Part shown: in pieces, positions 1 to 5,805 of the stretch | How positions within the stretch are numbered: the first letter of the stretch is position 1 | How the letters are laid out: every line of letters begins with the position of its first letter | DNA from: Acidobacteriota bacterium | GTDB taxonomy: Bacteria > Acidobacteriota > UBA6911 | Direction: 5' to 3' | DNA length: 7,851 nucleotides | Assembly (NCBI GenBank): GCA_031254095.1 | Contig: JAIRVC010000198.1 | Span: forward strand, 1 to 7,851 | Translations under genes and position numbers: made by a program | The notes under the pieces: model-generated | Databases searched by the model: none | What the model saw: only the letters and a program-made list of their open reading frames with translations | Told to the model about the DNA's origin: nothing

Positions 1-564
1 CTGGCCGAGGACTTCGACGCGGATAAATTTTCCAGCCTTTACAACGGCGGGGGGCTGAACGATAAGGACGGCCCCGTGCCGTACATCGCCGCTCGCGCGG
101 ACGCGATAGCCCTGATGGCCGCGACAATGGGCGAAGAACTGGCAATAAAAAGCAGGAATCTCCTCAGGCAGGCAAATGTTTCGCTCAGTTACATGCTTAA
201 CTTGGTCAGTTCCGTCGGGGCCGAACGGCTGGGCCGCTGGATGTGTCGCGCTTTCATGGAGCGTTTACGTTCCGAACCGTGTGAAGCGCGTGAAACAAAA
301 GAGCTCAAAGTTCAGTATTACTGCCCCGGACATTGCGGGTGGCATATTTCCGGGCAGGAGAAACTGCTCGACACGCTTCGCGCTTATGAAATCGGCATAT
401 CGCTTAACGATAATTGGGTAATGTACCCTTACAAATCCACTTCCGGCATTCTTGTCGCCGCGCCGCTTGAGGTTCACCGCTTCCAGCAGGACTTTTCCTT
501 CTGCGCGGAGTGCCGGGAGCATAAATGCGTTGAACGGCTAAAAATGCTGGAATCCGACAATTAA
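1..564 (+). CDS. B12-dependent methionine synthase activation-domain protein (5' end outside window)
   Basis: The frame is open from the first base, so the start lies upstream; 187 residues are visible before the TAA at 562-564. A GTG at 76 is internal, because family-like sequence runs through it. The protein resembles the stand-alone form of the MetH C-terminal reactivation domain. A helical N-terminal part (YIAARADAIALMAATMGEE) leads to a CPGHCGWHISGQ segment, equivalent to the SPGYxxW/HxSGQ motif of this family. An IGISLN...MYPYKSTSG segment follows, matching the usual IGI.L..S..M.P.KSVSG block. In MetH this domain binds AdoMet and supports reductive remethylation of cob(II)alamin. Cysteines at codons 322 and 334 and a C-terminal CxxC-x4-C cluster (codons 502, 511, 526) could bind metal, which is inference. 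The next gene starts 25 nt downstream and encodes the homocysteine-binding half, so both probably serve one split corrinoid methyltransferase system. Confidence 0.8.
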   Translation: MAEDFDADKFSSLYNGGGLNDKDGPVPYIAARADAIALMAATMGEELAIKSRNLLRQANVSLSYMLNLVSSVGAERLGRWMCRAFMERLRSEPCEARETKELKVQYYCPGHCGWHISGQEKLLDTLRAYEIGISLNDNWVMYPYKSTSGILVAAPLEVHRFQQDFSFCAECREHKCVERLKMLESDN

Positions 565-589
565 TCAGCATTTCCTTGCAGGAGAATAC

Positions 590-1474
590 ATGGAAAACAT
601 TCTTAAAAGATTACAGCGCGGAGATATTATCGTAGGCGACGGCGCCCTGGGGACGATGCTCATGCAGCGCGGACTGAAGCATGGCGAACCGCCGGAGCTT
701 TTCAACGTTGAAAAGCCGCAGGTTATCGAAGAAATCGCCGGACTCTACCTTGACGCGGGAGCGGAAATCATTGAGACAAACACGTTCGGAGCTTCGCCTC
801 CGCGCCTTCGGCAGTTCTCGCTGGAAAACAGGATGGATGAACTGAACCGCGCCGCGGTTGAGGCCGTCCGCCGCGCCGTCGGCGATAAAGCATATATCGC
901 GGGCTCGGTCGGGCCGTCCGGCAAAAATCTTGAACCGATGGGCGACGCCGAGCCGGAACAGCTTTTTGACGGCTTCGCCGCGCAGATTCACGCCCTCGCC
1001 GCGGCGGGCGCGGACATAATCTGCATAGAAACCATGATGGATGCCAATGAAGCCGTTCTTGCCGTCAAAGCGGCGCGTTCGGTAAATGCCGGGATTCCCG
1101 TCATTGCGACGATGACTTTCAATAAAACGCCCCGGGGATTTTTCACGCTTATGGAAAATTCCGTAAAAGACGCGGCGGCGATGCTCAAAGATGCCGGCGC
1201 CGACATAGTCGGTTCCAACTGCGGCGACGGAATGGAAAACATGATCGGCATCGCGCGGGAATTCCGTCAATGCACGGAACTGCCCGTTATCATTCAGGGA
1301 AACGCGGGGCTGCCGAAAAATGGAGAAAACGGCCTCGTTTATTTGGACACCCCGGAATATGTAGCCGGCAAAGCCGCCGAGCTGTTAAAGCTGGGCGTGC
1401 AGATCATTGGCGGCTGTTGCGGCACTACGCCGGAACACATACGCGCCATACGTTCCGTAGTTGACGGCTTTTGA
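590..1474 (+). CDS. Stand-alone homocysteine S-methyltransferase domain protein (MetH N-terminal-like)
   Basis: This 294-residue protein covers only the homocysteine-binding TIM barrel that forms the N-terminal module of cobalamin-dependent methionine synthase. The barrel start GDGALGTMLMQRGL (from about residue 17), the ETNTFGAS block and the zinc ligands are all visible: Cys211 in GSNCGDG and Cys276-Cys277 in GGCCGTTPEH, equivalent to the three zinc cysteines of MetH. The expected reaction is transfer of a methyl group from a methyl-corrinoid, or another donor, to homocysteine to give methionine in the cytoplasm. No folate-binding, cobalamin-binding or activation domain is fused to it; the activation domain is the separate gene just upstream. 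The ATG at 590 has a good GGAG site at 581-584, 5 nt away. The alternative is a corrinoid-dependent methyltransferase fed by a donor other than methyl-folate. Family assignment is firm; methyl donor and partner are not visible. Confidence 0.9.
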   Translation: MENILKRLQRGDIIVGDGALGTMLMQRGLKHGEPPELFNVEKPQVIEEIAGLYLDAGAEIIETNTFGASPPRLRQFSLENRMDELNRAAVEAVRRAVGDKAYIAGSVGPSGKNLEPMGDAEPEQLFDGFAAQIHALAAAGADIICIETMMDANEAVLAVKAARSVNAGIPVIATMTFNKTPRGFFTLMENSVKDAAAMLKDAGADIVGSNCGDGMENMIGIAREFRQCTELPVIIQGNAGLPKNGENGLVYLDTPEYVAGKAAELLKLGVQIIGGCCGTTPEHIRAIRSVVDGF

Positions 1475-1543
1475 TTCCCGCAACGCGGTTTTATTACGCG
1501 CTGGAGATGTTTCAGGTAATTTTGACGCTTTTCAGGGAAACGC

Positions 1544-2797
1544 ATGTCTCCCAAAGTTATTCACCGCGCCCGGTTCATATTGACTCATCCGGAAATATTG
1601 CTGGAAAACACCGCCGTGCTTGTTTCCGAAGATGGGCGCGTTCTTGAGCCTTGTTCGCAGGCGGACGCGCGCACTGAAACCGGCGCGGAAATAATCGACT
1701 GGGGCGACGCGATTATCATGCCGGGGCTTGTCAACGCCCACACGCATCTTGAGCTGACGGCTCTTTACGGGCGATTGAGGGAATTTTCTTCTTTTACCGA
1801 TTGGGCTTTTCGGCTTATCAAGGAACGGCGGACATGGACGCCGGAAGATTATCGCCGTTCCACGGAAGAAGGCGCGCGCCTTTCGCTGGCTTCCGGAACG
1901 ACGCTGGTTGGAGATATCGCCTCCGGCAACGGCTGGAGCGCCTTATCCGGCGAGTGTCCGCGCCGCGTTGTTTTCGAGGAAACGCTTGGGCTGGATCCCG
2001 AACTCGCCGCGCCGGCTATGGCCGGAATTCACGCTGTTTTTGATCAGGCCGGCCGTGAAGAAACCCGGCCGGTGCAGGTTCACGCGGTGTCTCCGCACGC
2101 TCCATATTCCACATCCGGAGAATTATACCGCCGCGCCGCCGCGTTCGCCGAAAACCGTAAAGCGCCCTGGACTACCCACGCCGCCGAGACTACCGGAGAA
2201 TTGCGGTTTTTCAAAACAGGCGATGGAGAGTTTCGTGAATTTCTGACGCGCCTCGGCGCTCTGCCTGAAAACTGGCGCGCGCCCGGCCTGCATCCCGTCG
2301 CCTGGCTGGACGCGCTTGGCGTCCTTGGGCCGTCGTGCCTGCTCGTGCACTGCAACTATCTGGACGAAGACGCCATCGCGCGCATAGCGCGGTCAAAAAG
2401 CAGCGTCGTTTACTGTCCGCGCAGCCACGCCTTTTTCGGCCACGAAAAACATCCGATCCGGAGGCTGCTCAATGCCGGGATTCCCGTCGCGCTGGGAACG
2501 GACTCGCTCGCGAGCAACGATTCCCTGAGCATTCTTGACGAAATGCGCTATCTCTATGCCCGGCGCAAAGACCTGACCCCGGAGGAAATTTTGCGCGCGG
2601 CGACGATTCATGGCGCGGCCGCGCTTGGATTCACTGACCGGCTGGGACGTCTAACATCGGGATTTTTCGCGGATATGACCGTTCTTAACCTGCCGCCAGG
2701 CATAAAATCCCCCAGGCTTATAGATCAGATACTGGAAGGCGCGGGTTCCTGGCGCGCCACAGTCATAAACGGCAGGGTTAAATCAGCGTTTCTCTAA
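1544..2797 (+). CDS. Amidohydrolase, MTA/SAH or aminofutalosine deaminase-like
   Basis: A 417-residue metal-dependent hydrolase of the amidohydrolase superfamily. After a small beta-sandwich N-terminus, the barrel carries the metal ligands in order: H66-T-H68 in PGLVNAHTHLE, H212 with E215 in THAAET, H269 in VHCNY and D320 in GTDSLASN. A PHAPYS segment lies near residue 185 and a YCPRSHAFFGH segment at 290-300. The C-terminal GRLTSGFFADMTVLN is the returning beta-sandwich typical of the family. The motifs place it among adenosine-type deaminases that act on 5'-methylthioadenosine, S-adenosylhomocysteine or aminodeoxyfutalosine. The PRSHxxFGH variant differs from what I recall of MtaD and is closer to sequences often labelled aminodeoxyfutalosine deaminase; substrate is not settled. 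It starts 69 nt after the homocysteine methyltransferase gene, with an AGGGA site at 1535-1539. Its TAA overlaps the stop codon of the convergent gene. Confidence 0.85.
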   Translation: MSPKVIHRARFILTHPEILLENTAVLVSEDGRVLEPCSQADARTETGAEIIDWGDAIIMPGLVNAHTHLELTALYGRLREFSSFTDWAFRLIKERRTWTPEDYRRSTEEGARLSLASGTTLVGDIASGNGWSALSGECPRRVVFEETLGLDPELAAPAMAGIHAVFDQAGREETRPVQVHAVSPHAPYSTSGELYRRAAAFAENRKAPWTTHAAETTGELRFFKTGDGEFREFLTRLGALPENWRAPGLHPVAWLDALGVLGPSCLLVHCNYLDEDAIARIARSKSSVVYCPRSHAFFGHEKHPIRRLLNAGIPVALGTDSLASNDSLSILDEMRYLYARRKDLTPEEILRAATIHGAAALGFTDRLGRLTSGFFADMTVLNLPPGIKSPRLIDQILEGAGSWRATVINGRVKSAFL

Positions 2798-3180
2798 CCG
2801 GCGGTAAAGCTCGACCCCTCCAGCTTAAAATTCAGGTCGCGCGTCATAATAATAAAGCCGACGGGAACCTGGTATTCAACTTCAATAGCGATCTGGCCGG
2901 CAATGCGGCGAATTTTAATATTTTCTTTTGTAATGAAAATATTATTTTTTTCAGCGATTTTTATCAGGTTCTTAACAATGTCTTCATCGTTTATCGCGCG
3001 GGCTGCGACACGGCTGACCTCTTGTTTCAGGTCGCTTTTAAACTCGTAGTAGTTGAAATAGACAGGGCCAAGCTGGAAACCCAGAAAAATAACAATCACC
3101 ATCAAAACGATGGCGATAATGCAGCCGATAGCTCCTTTGCCTTCCTCGCCGGATTGAAAACCATAATTCCGCGATTTCAT
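2794..3180 (-). CDS. Small single-pass membrane protein, DUF4845-like
   Basis: A 128-residue protein of unknown function. A short polar, glycine-rich N-terminus (residues 1-16) precedes one hydrophobic helix at about 17-38. The remainder is probably on the far side of the membrane and resembles DUF4845-type proteins: a VYFNYYEFKSDLKQEV helix, then a charged helix containing DEDIVKNLIKIAEKNNI, then strands KENIKIRRIAGQIAIEVEYQVPV. The ATG at 3178-3180 is preceded by an ideal AGGAGG site (complement of 3186-3191) at 5 nt spacing, so the start is secure. The nearest upstream same-strand gene is 99 nt away across very AT-rich DNA, so it may have its own promoter, though no clear -35/-10 pair is visible. 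Its TAG stop overlaps the stop of the amidohydrolase gene on the other strand. Confidence 0.8.
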   Translation of the reverse strand: MKSRNYGFQSGEEGKGAIGCIIAIVLMVIVIFLGFQLGPVYFNYYEFKSDLKQEVSRVAARAINDEDIVKNLIKIAEKNNIFITKENIKIRRIAGQIAIEVEYQVPVGFIIMTRDLNFKLEGSSFTAG

Positions 3181-3279
3181 TACTTCCTCCTGACATAAAG
3201 TTAAAAATTTTCAATCGGAACGACATACGAATATCATTACATATATTTTCCGAATTTTTAAAGGGGACGATTCATTTTT

Positions 3280-4050
3280 TTATTTATCGGCTAATCCTTC
3301 GGTAAGCTCAATACGAGTACCAGCCGGATCGGTTACAAAAGTGACTTTCAGGCCGATCTGCTTTGTGGCGTCAATAATATCCATGTCCAGTTTGACGCCC
3401 CTGGCTTTCAGATTTTCGCAAAACTCATCAAGGTTTTTAATCTCAAAGCTTATATGATCGAACGTATGCCCCTTTGAAGGCACGCGAGGAGGATTCTGTT
3501 GAGCGGTAAAGCGCACTTCGCCTCCGGGGAAATCGTGCCCATCCGGAAATTTGACGCCGCCGAAAATCCTGACGTACCAGTCCCGAAGGGCGTCCGCATC
3601 CGCAGTGTAAATATGGAAGTGATGGAAGGCAATCGGAACCTTCAAACTTTTGTCTTCAATGAATTCCACCCTGACGCCGTCCGGAAAATCCGCTATGTCG
3701 CTTCCGCTTGAAAACCTGATGTTTGCGCTCGCCAGCTTCTTCTTCGTTTCCGCCAGATCCCGAACCGCGAAGGCTATGTGATCGGCCGTAGGTTCGCCTG
3801 GAACAGCGCCCGGCTGCGGCGGATTGATCAGAATCACGATGCCGGGCAATTTGATAATTTCGAGCGCCCCGGCATTTGTGACCTGCGCTCCAAATAAATC
3901 AACCCAGAGTTTTTTGTGAGCTTCGGGGTTCGGCGTCAGCCAGTGGACGTGTCCTATGGTGACCCCGGCTTCGTTAGTGGGCGTCAGTTGGGCAAATGCC
4001 GTTGCGGTGGTCAGAAACGAAAACAGAAAAACCAGCAGAAGAAAACGCAT
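3280..4050 (-). CDS. Secreted two-domain VOC (glyoxalase/bleomycin-resistance fold) protein
   Basis: A 256-residue protein counted from the ATG at 4050. The frame stays open to an ATG at 4179, but 4050 is preferred. It has a strong GGAGG at 4059-4063 and begins a clear signal peptide (hydrophobic residues 3-15, likely cleavage after AFA at 18-20), so the product is exported. Two vicinal-oxygen-chelate modules follow, at about 30-132 and 139-250. Candidate metal ligands are His34 or His36, His91 and Glu129 in module one, and a histidine of the HHFH stretch (143-146), His199 and Glu248 in module two. VOC proteins include isomerases, dioxygenases and resistance proteins; sequence alone does not give the substrate. 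It starts 184 nt downstream of the AAA ATPase stop and ends 99 nt before the small membrane protein start. A cytoplasmic glyoxalase is unlikely because of the signal peptide. Confidence 0.85.
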   Translation of the reverse strand: MRFLLLVFLFSFLTTATAFAQLTPTNEAGVTIGHVHWLTPNPEAHKKLWVDLFGAQVTNAGALEIIKLPGIVILINPPQPGAVPGEPTADHIAFAVRDLAETKKKLASANIRFSSGSDIADFPDGVRVEFIEDKSLKVPIAFHHFHIYTADADALRDWYVRIFGGVKFPDGHDFPGGEVRFTAQQNPPRVPSKGHTFDHISFEIKNLDEFCENLKARGVKLDMDIIDATKQIGLKVTFVTDPAGTRIELTEGLADK

Positions 4051-4058
4051 AGAAACAA

Positions 4059-4063
4059 CCTCC
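4059..4063 (-). promoter_or_regulatory. Ribosome binding site that fixes the VOC gene start
   Basis: On the - strand the leader reads TGGAGGTT with 8 nt between GGAGG and the ATG at 4050. It overlaps an in-frame upstream ATG at 4062 (ATGGAGG), which would place the start inside the Shine-Dalgarno sequence. The longer starts at 4179 and 4062 are therefore unlikely. Confidence 0.75.
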
Positions 4064-4111
4064 ATTATTCGTATTAACTCCTCGGGGAGCCTAAAAACCC
4101 CAAACTCCGCG

Positions 4112-4133
4112 TTACGCAGGCGATCGTCAAAAA
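4112..4133. repeat. 22-bp exact direct repeat, copy 1 (VOC gene leader)
   Basis: The 22 bases here are identical to 5313-5334 inside the AAA ATPase gene. Both copies have the same orientation, and on the - strand both read FDDRLRN in an open frame. Similarity ends abruptly on both sides. An exact 22-mer repeat is not expected by chance in 8 kb. It may be a scrap of a paralogous ATPase gene or a recombination footprint. Confidence 0.7.
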
Positions 4134-4137
4134 TACT

Positions 4138-4152
4138 CATTTGCGTCAAATG
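4138..4152. promoter_or_regulatory. Perfect dyad CATTTG-CGT-CAAATG, possible operator
   Basis: Two 6-bp arms with a 3-bp centre form a perfect inverted repeat in the 184-bp gap upstream of the VOC gene, 88 nt from its start. No T-tract follows, so it is not a typical terminator. It could be a regulator site, but such dyads also arise by chance and there is no second copy in the window. Confidence 0.25.
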
Positions 4153-4234
4153 CAAACTCCGCTTTTGTCCCGGCCGCAAGCCTTGATTCTGGAGTTTTTA
4201 GAGGCCGCCATCAATCGCGAAATATCATATATTA

Positions 4235-5545
4235 TCATGCGCTTTCCGGCATATTCAGCAGAAATCGCCAGGCTGGAACCACATCAATCTTCCCGGCATC
4301 AATATTTATTTGCTCTTCATCGTTGCGCGTTACGATGACGCCACGCGGCAGTTTCAGTTCGGCCATAGCCTCAGAAAGCGCGGAAATTTCACGTTTGCGG
4401 GTTTGCCGGCCGGCCATGGTTTCACAAACCTGAATAAGCATACGAGGCTGTCCTTTTCCTCCCGTGATGAAATCAACCTCCCGCCCCGTTGCGGTCCTGT
4501 AATAAAAGATATCCGGCGCGGCCCGGCGCAACGCCGCAAACACCAGGTTTTCGAGCAGATGCCCTGAATTAACCAGAATGCCGGAACTTATCGACGTCAC
4601 AAGCGCGTGATCGATACAATAAATCTTCTTTGGATTTGCGTTGGCTCTGGTCAACGAAGCGTCAAAGATTCGCACGGTAAAAAGAGCATAGGCGTCTTCA
4701 AACCATTCGAGATAATCGGAAACGGCGGATTTCGGCGTTTTGTGCCCCAGTGATTTCAGATAGCCGGTCAGATTGTTGATGGAATAAAGGGAACCAATAT
4801 TGTCCACCAGCCAATGCGCCAGATCCGCAACCGCTCTTGGGTGGGAGATATCATGGCGCTCAACGAGGTCGCGGAACAGTATTGCGCTGAAATATTCCTG
4901 GTGGTTTTTGACCCTTAACATCCGATTTAGGCCCGCAACTTCCGGAAAACCGCCGGTTTCACAGTACTCATCGAATGCCTTGCGGATGGTCAGTCGTTTT
5001 TTAGTTGACGGCGAACCATCGTATTCGATCCTTTTATAGTCGAGAAACTCCCGGAATGAAAACGGAAATATCTCCCATGAGAGCGCCCGCCCGCGCATCT
5101 GGGTGGCAATCTCCAGTGAAAGCATCCGCGCCGACGAACCCGTGATGTACACTTCGCATTTTTCCATGCGCATCAAGCGGTCTATAAAAGGCTCCCAGTC
5201 TGATACGACCTGGATTTCATCAAAAAAGCAATAAATTTTTTCTGTGTTCTTTTTTTCCGGATAGAGCGAAAAATAGGCCTCCAGGATTACATCAAGGTTG
5301 CCCTGTTGCAGATTACGCAGGCGATCGTCAAAAAAATTCAGATAAAGAATGTTCCGTCCGGAAACGCCTGAATCCTTCAGTTTCTTCATAAGCTGGAACA
5401 TGAAAGTCGATTTGCCGCCGCGCCGAACGCCGATGCAAACCGTTGCTTTGCCCGGTACAGGCGAGACGGCGACGCGCCTCGGCACGCCCGTCGGCGGATC
5501 GAGTTCCTGAAAATCGAGGATTATTTCCTTGAGCTTGTCAATCAT
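4235..5545 (-). CDS. AAA ATPase with C-terminal DUF4143 domain
   Basis: A 436-residue protein of the widespread ATPase family (AAA_14 plus DUF4143). Walker A is GVRRGGKST (39-47), Walker B is CFFDEIQ with Asp109-Glu110, and ITGSSAR (134-140) fits sensor 1. RGRALSWEIFPFSFREFL (151-168) is a hallmark of the family. The C-terminal half has the degenerate PD-(D/E)XK-like pattern of DUF4143: Glu332 in HLLENLV, Asp358 in GREVDFI, then IQVCE (371-375) where related proteins often have IEVK. The usual lysine is thus missing and nuclease activity is doubtful. The cellular role of the family is not established; roles in defence, toxin-antitoxin-like systems or DNA handling have been suggested. The ATG at 5545 has a moderate AGGA site at 5554-5557. 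Directly upstream is a phased palindrome array. Residues 71-77 are encoded by a 22-bp stretch repeated at 4112-4133. Confidence 0.9.
   Translation of the reverse strand: MIDKLKEIILDFQELDPPTGVPRRVAVSPVPGKATVCIGVRRGGKSTFMFQLMKKLKDSGVSGRNILYLNFFDDRLRNLQQGNLDVILEAYFSLYPEKKNTEKIYCFFDEIQVVSDWEPFIDRLMRMEKCEVYITGSSARMLSLEIATQMRGRALSWEIFPFSFREFLDYKRIEYDGSPSTKKRLTIRKAFDEYCETGGFPEVAGLNRMLRVKNHQEYFSAILFRDLVERHDISHPRAVADLAHWLVDNIGSLYSINNLTGYLKSLGHKTPKSAVSDYLEWFEDAYALFTVRIFDASLTRANANPKKIYCIDHALVTSISSGILVNSGHLLENLVFAALRRAAPDIFYYRTATGREVDFITGGKGQPRMLIQVCETMAGRQTRKREISALSEAMAELKLPRGVIVTRNDEEQINIDAGKIDVVPAWRFLLNMPESA
5313..5334. repeat. 22-bp exact direct repeat, copy 2 (inside AAA ATPase gene)
   Basis: This copy is identical to 4112-4133 and in the same orientation. 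It encodes the FDDRLR part of the ATPase and is likely the parental copy, since here it sits in an intact, family-typical segment between Walker A and Walker B. Confidence 0.7.
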
Positions 5546-5557
5546 AGCGGGAATCCT

Positions 5558-5637
5558 GGTAATAATTATTTCCGGTTAATGCCGCAACCGGTAATAATTA
5601 TTACCAGTTGTAACCATAAGCGGCAATAATTATTTCC
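5558..5637. promoter_or_regulatory. Array of three 16-bp palindromes at 32-bp period, putative operator
   Basis: GGTAATAATTATTTCC (5558-5573), GGTAATAATTATTACC (5590-5605, a perfect palindrome) and GGCAATAATTATTTCC (5622-5637) share the core AATAATTATT. They are separated by 16-bp spacers of different sequence, so the period is exactly 32 bp both times, about three turns of B-DNA. The array ends 12 nt before the ATPase start at 5545, so a bound protein would cover the likely promoter and leader. The 20-bp forms of copies 1 and 2 match best in opposite orientation (CTGG...CCGG, one mismatch). Regulation of the ATPase gene is the simplest reading; a binding array for the ATPase itself or another DNA-handling role is possible. 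Confidence 0.6.
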
Positions 5638-5676
5638 AGCATACGGGAGACTGCATGGCGGAATAGCACTCGGGTA

Positions 5677-5723
5677 GCCGCCGCGAGGCGGCCAGTGGTC
5701 AGTGGTTAGTGATCAGTGGTTAG
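5677..5723. repeat. GC hairpin plus four heptamer repeats, left unit
   Basis: A perfect 6-bp stem GCCGCC/GGCGGC with GCGA loop (5677-5692) is followed by one C and four tandem heptamers at 5694-5721: AGTGGTC, AGTGGTT, AGTGATC, AGTGGTT, then AG. The same architecture recurs in inverted orientation at 7191-7238, on the other side of rmuC. It resembles dispersed short-tandem heptamer repeats found in some bacterial genomes. The hairpin lies downstream of rmuC but lacks a T-tract, so a terminator role is uncertain. Confidence 0.65.
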
Positions 5724-5805
5724 AAAAATCCGCCGCGAACCATCTTTGAGGTAACTGAATGAAGTTATAGGGCAGAACGCTTCCGGCTGATGCCGCAATC
5801 AAAAA

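Larger units (their letters stand above)
4101..4162. repeat. 10-bp direct repeat flanking a 42-bp segment
   Basis: CAAACTCCGC occurs at 4101-4110 and again at 4153-4162. The 42 bp between the copies hold both the 22-bp repeat shared with the ATPase gene and the CATTTG/CAAATG dyad. The arrangement resembles a small insertion bounded by short direct repeats, or a degenerate repeat patch; it is not proof of either. Confidence 0.4.

Noticed and set aside
611..1270. Long - strand open frame opposite the homocysteine methyltransferase gene
   Set aside because: The composition is arginine-rich and low in recognisable motifs, as expected for an antisense shadow; the + strand gene has all zinc ligands.
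1475..1543. Riboswitch (SAH or cobalamin) before the amidohydrolase
   Set aside because: The 69-nt gap is too short for a cobalamin riboswitch and shows no convincing paired helices beyond a short CGCG match.
3181..3279. Sigma70-type promoter for the small membrane protein
   Set aside because: The gap is very AT-rich with several TTGAAA- and TAT-like strings, but none forms a pair at 16-18 bp spacing that I would defend.
4051..4179. N-terminal extension of the VOC protein by 43 residues
   Set aside because: It would bury the signal peptide and remove the strong ribosome binding site at 4059-4063; part of it is the 22-bp repeat copied from the ATPase gene.
5558..5637. CRISPR array
   Set aside because: Repeats are 16 bp with 16-bp spacers, only three copies, palindromic throughout, and there are no cas genes. 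A protein-binding array fits better.
5677..5692. Rho-independent terminator of rmuC
   Set aside because: The stem is GC-rich, but no T-tract follows on either strand, and heptamers lie between it and the gene.
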